From contig JASPKZ010007285.1 of assembly GCA_030220185.1 (NCBI GenBank), positions 1,485,001-1,549,000 of the forward strand: a DNA stretch of 64,000 nucleotides, read 5' to 3'. A program made the position numbers and the translations under genes. Source of the stretch: Diploptera punctata. Taxonomy: Eukaryota > Arthropoda > Insecta > Blattodea > Blaberidae. The notes below the pieces were generated by a model. It did no database searches and had not been told where the DNA came from. It saw nothing but the letters and a program-made list of their open reading frames with translations. Positions 62,996-64,000 of the stretch are shown here, piece by piece. The stretch's first letter is position 1; the number at the start of each line of letters is the position of its first letter.

Positions 62996-64000
62996 GGCTT
63001 TAATCTATTTGAATGTACCGTCTCATATTTGCGTTTACCTAACTTTTGTATTATCACGTTGTGACCTTCAGTAGTCTTAACCTCATATGGACCTTTCCAT
63101 ATTGGATCTAATTTATTCCTATTTTCTACTTCTGAGAAGTACTAGATCACACCTTCTTGAATTCAACATAATTGCTTTTCACACGCGATCGTTGTAGTTC
63201 CTTAAACTTAATAAGCCTTTCTCTAGCTATCTCATGACAACTTTGCAATTTATTCCGTACATTTAGAATTAAATCGTCGTAATTATATAAAGGTTGTGAT
63301 TTAGTTTGTAAAATTCCTGGGATATTACACTTTTCTTCCATACAATAATTCATAAGGAGAGTATTTAGTAATACTATGGGGGGTAGTGTTGTACGTAAAA
63401 CTGGCGAAAGGTAACCATTTGTCCCAATCGGCTCCTCTAGGATTGCAAAAACAACGTAAGTAGTTTACTAAGGTCTTATGAGTTTCTTTCTAGAGCTCCA
63501 TTACTTTCAGGGTGATAAGCAGTAGTGCTTTAGTTTTCTGAATCTTAAATAGTTTACATATTCTTTTAAATAAATCTGACATAAAATTTGTTCCTTGATC
63601 AGTTAATATGATATCAGGAATCCCATAAATTAAAATAACATTGTTTACGAAAGCTTCTGTCACTTCTTCAGCTGTTTGTGTCTTTAAGGGTATGACTATT
63701 AAATATTTACTTAAGTTATCTTGACAAGTTAATATATATTTATGACCTCTCTCGGTTAGCGGAAGTGGTCCCACTACATCTAAATAAATTTTTATCCAAG
63801 GTTCCTTTTGTGTGTCCGTGACCTCTAAAGGTTGTTTTACTTTCTGCTTCTCGTCTTTATTAAATTGACAAATCTTACAAGTTTTAATGTAATTGGTTAC
63901 GTCCTTTCTCTACTCCCGGCCAAGTTATGTATAATTTAATTCGATCGGTAGTTGTTATTGATTCCAAGATGTCCTCCAATTGGACAGCTGGTGAAATTCC
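62990..64000 (-). pseudogene. pol: pol integrase of provirus 2, C-terminal part
   Basis: The minus strand retains GGHLGINN (N-terminal zinc part) at the edge, then Asp 63,778-63,780 (LDVVGPLPL), Asp 63,598-63,600 (ILTDQGTNF) and Glu 63,488-63,490, and the GPY/F-type module (near 63,100-63,000). An open frame of 94 codons covers most of the core. Frameshifts near 63,530 and 63,140. It reads in the same frame as the env leader without a stop between them (63,057-62,698). Confidence 0.88.

Larger units (their letters stand above)
60137..64000 (-). mobile_element. Gypsy/errantivirus-type provirus 2, inverted, 3' part
   Basis: Same element as provirus 1 on the opposite strand: 3' LTR, polypurine tract, env and the integrase end are inside the window; the rest continues past 64,000. 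CAGG (60,133-60,136) should be one target duplication. Its sequence keeps longer open frames than provirus 1. Confidence 0.95.

Overview
The window is a stretch of insect (animal nuclear) DNA built almost entirely from transposable elements. I find no intact host gene, no rRNA, no functional tRNA gene and no CRISPR array. The low GC, the tRNA-headed SINEs, the many microsatellites and a gypsy-type retroelement with an envelope gene point to a large insect genome. The wording of the commonest LINE C-terminus makes me think of a cockroach (Periplaneta-like); that is recognition, not proof.

Family names used here are mine. LINE-A is the dominant non-LTR element (RTE-like, clade not certain). Its copies are 5'-truncated, carry the end of the reverse transcriptase (RT) plus a C-terminal region with a WAGHVARMGNE and GRPRMRWENN signature, and end in a (GTAA/GTTA)n-type tail. 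LINE-B to LINE-G are related but distinct families, mostly seen as 3' ends with GRPxKRW motifs and (GAT)n or (GAA)n tails. SINE-1a/1b, SINE-3, SINE-4 and others are tRNA-derived short elements.

Layout. 1-5.5 kb: LINE ends, a tandem SINE-3 array and a palindromic repeat. 5.57-6.53 kb: a hAT DNA transposon with terminal inverted repeats and an 8-bp target duplication. 6.6-17.5 kb: LINE fragments and SINEs, several nested with clear target-site duplications, and a mariner-like MITE. 17.6-18.9 kb: a broken pogo-like transposase split by a LINE. 19-33 kb: more LINE-A and LINE-C copies, SINEs, and a 1-kb inverted repeat. 33.66-35.0 kb: six 222-bp tandem units made from LINE-A coding sequence. 35-46 kb: further LINEs, SINEs, duplicated segments, and a short Penelope-like element (PLE) with inverted terminal repeats at 43.1-43.5 kb. 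46.5-47.1 kb: a broken gene of a repeated animal protein family. 47-50.9 kb: SINEs and LINE ends.

50,887-59,302 is a complete gypsy/errantivirus-type provirus: two 0.73-kb LTRs, a 4-bp target duplication, and gag, pol and env remains. A second, inverted copy starts at 60,137 and runs off the window at its integrase. The 0.83 kb between them holds a PLE (RT C-terminus plus GIY-YIG region) cut by the second copy. Both proviruses look young: LTRs and proteins are nearly alike and damage is mostly single-base indels, which may in part be uncorrected long-read errors. A splice donor before gag and an acceptor just before env fit expression of env from a spliced RNA.
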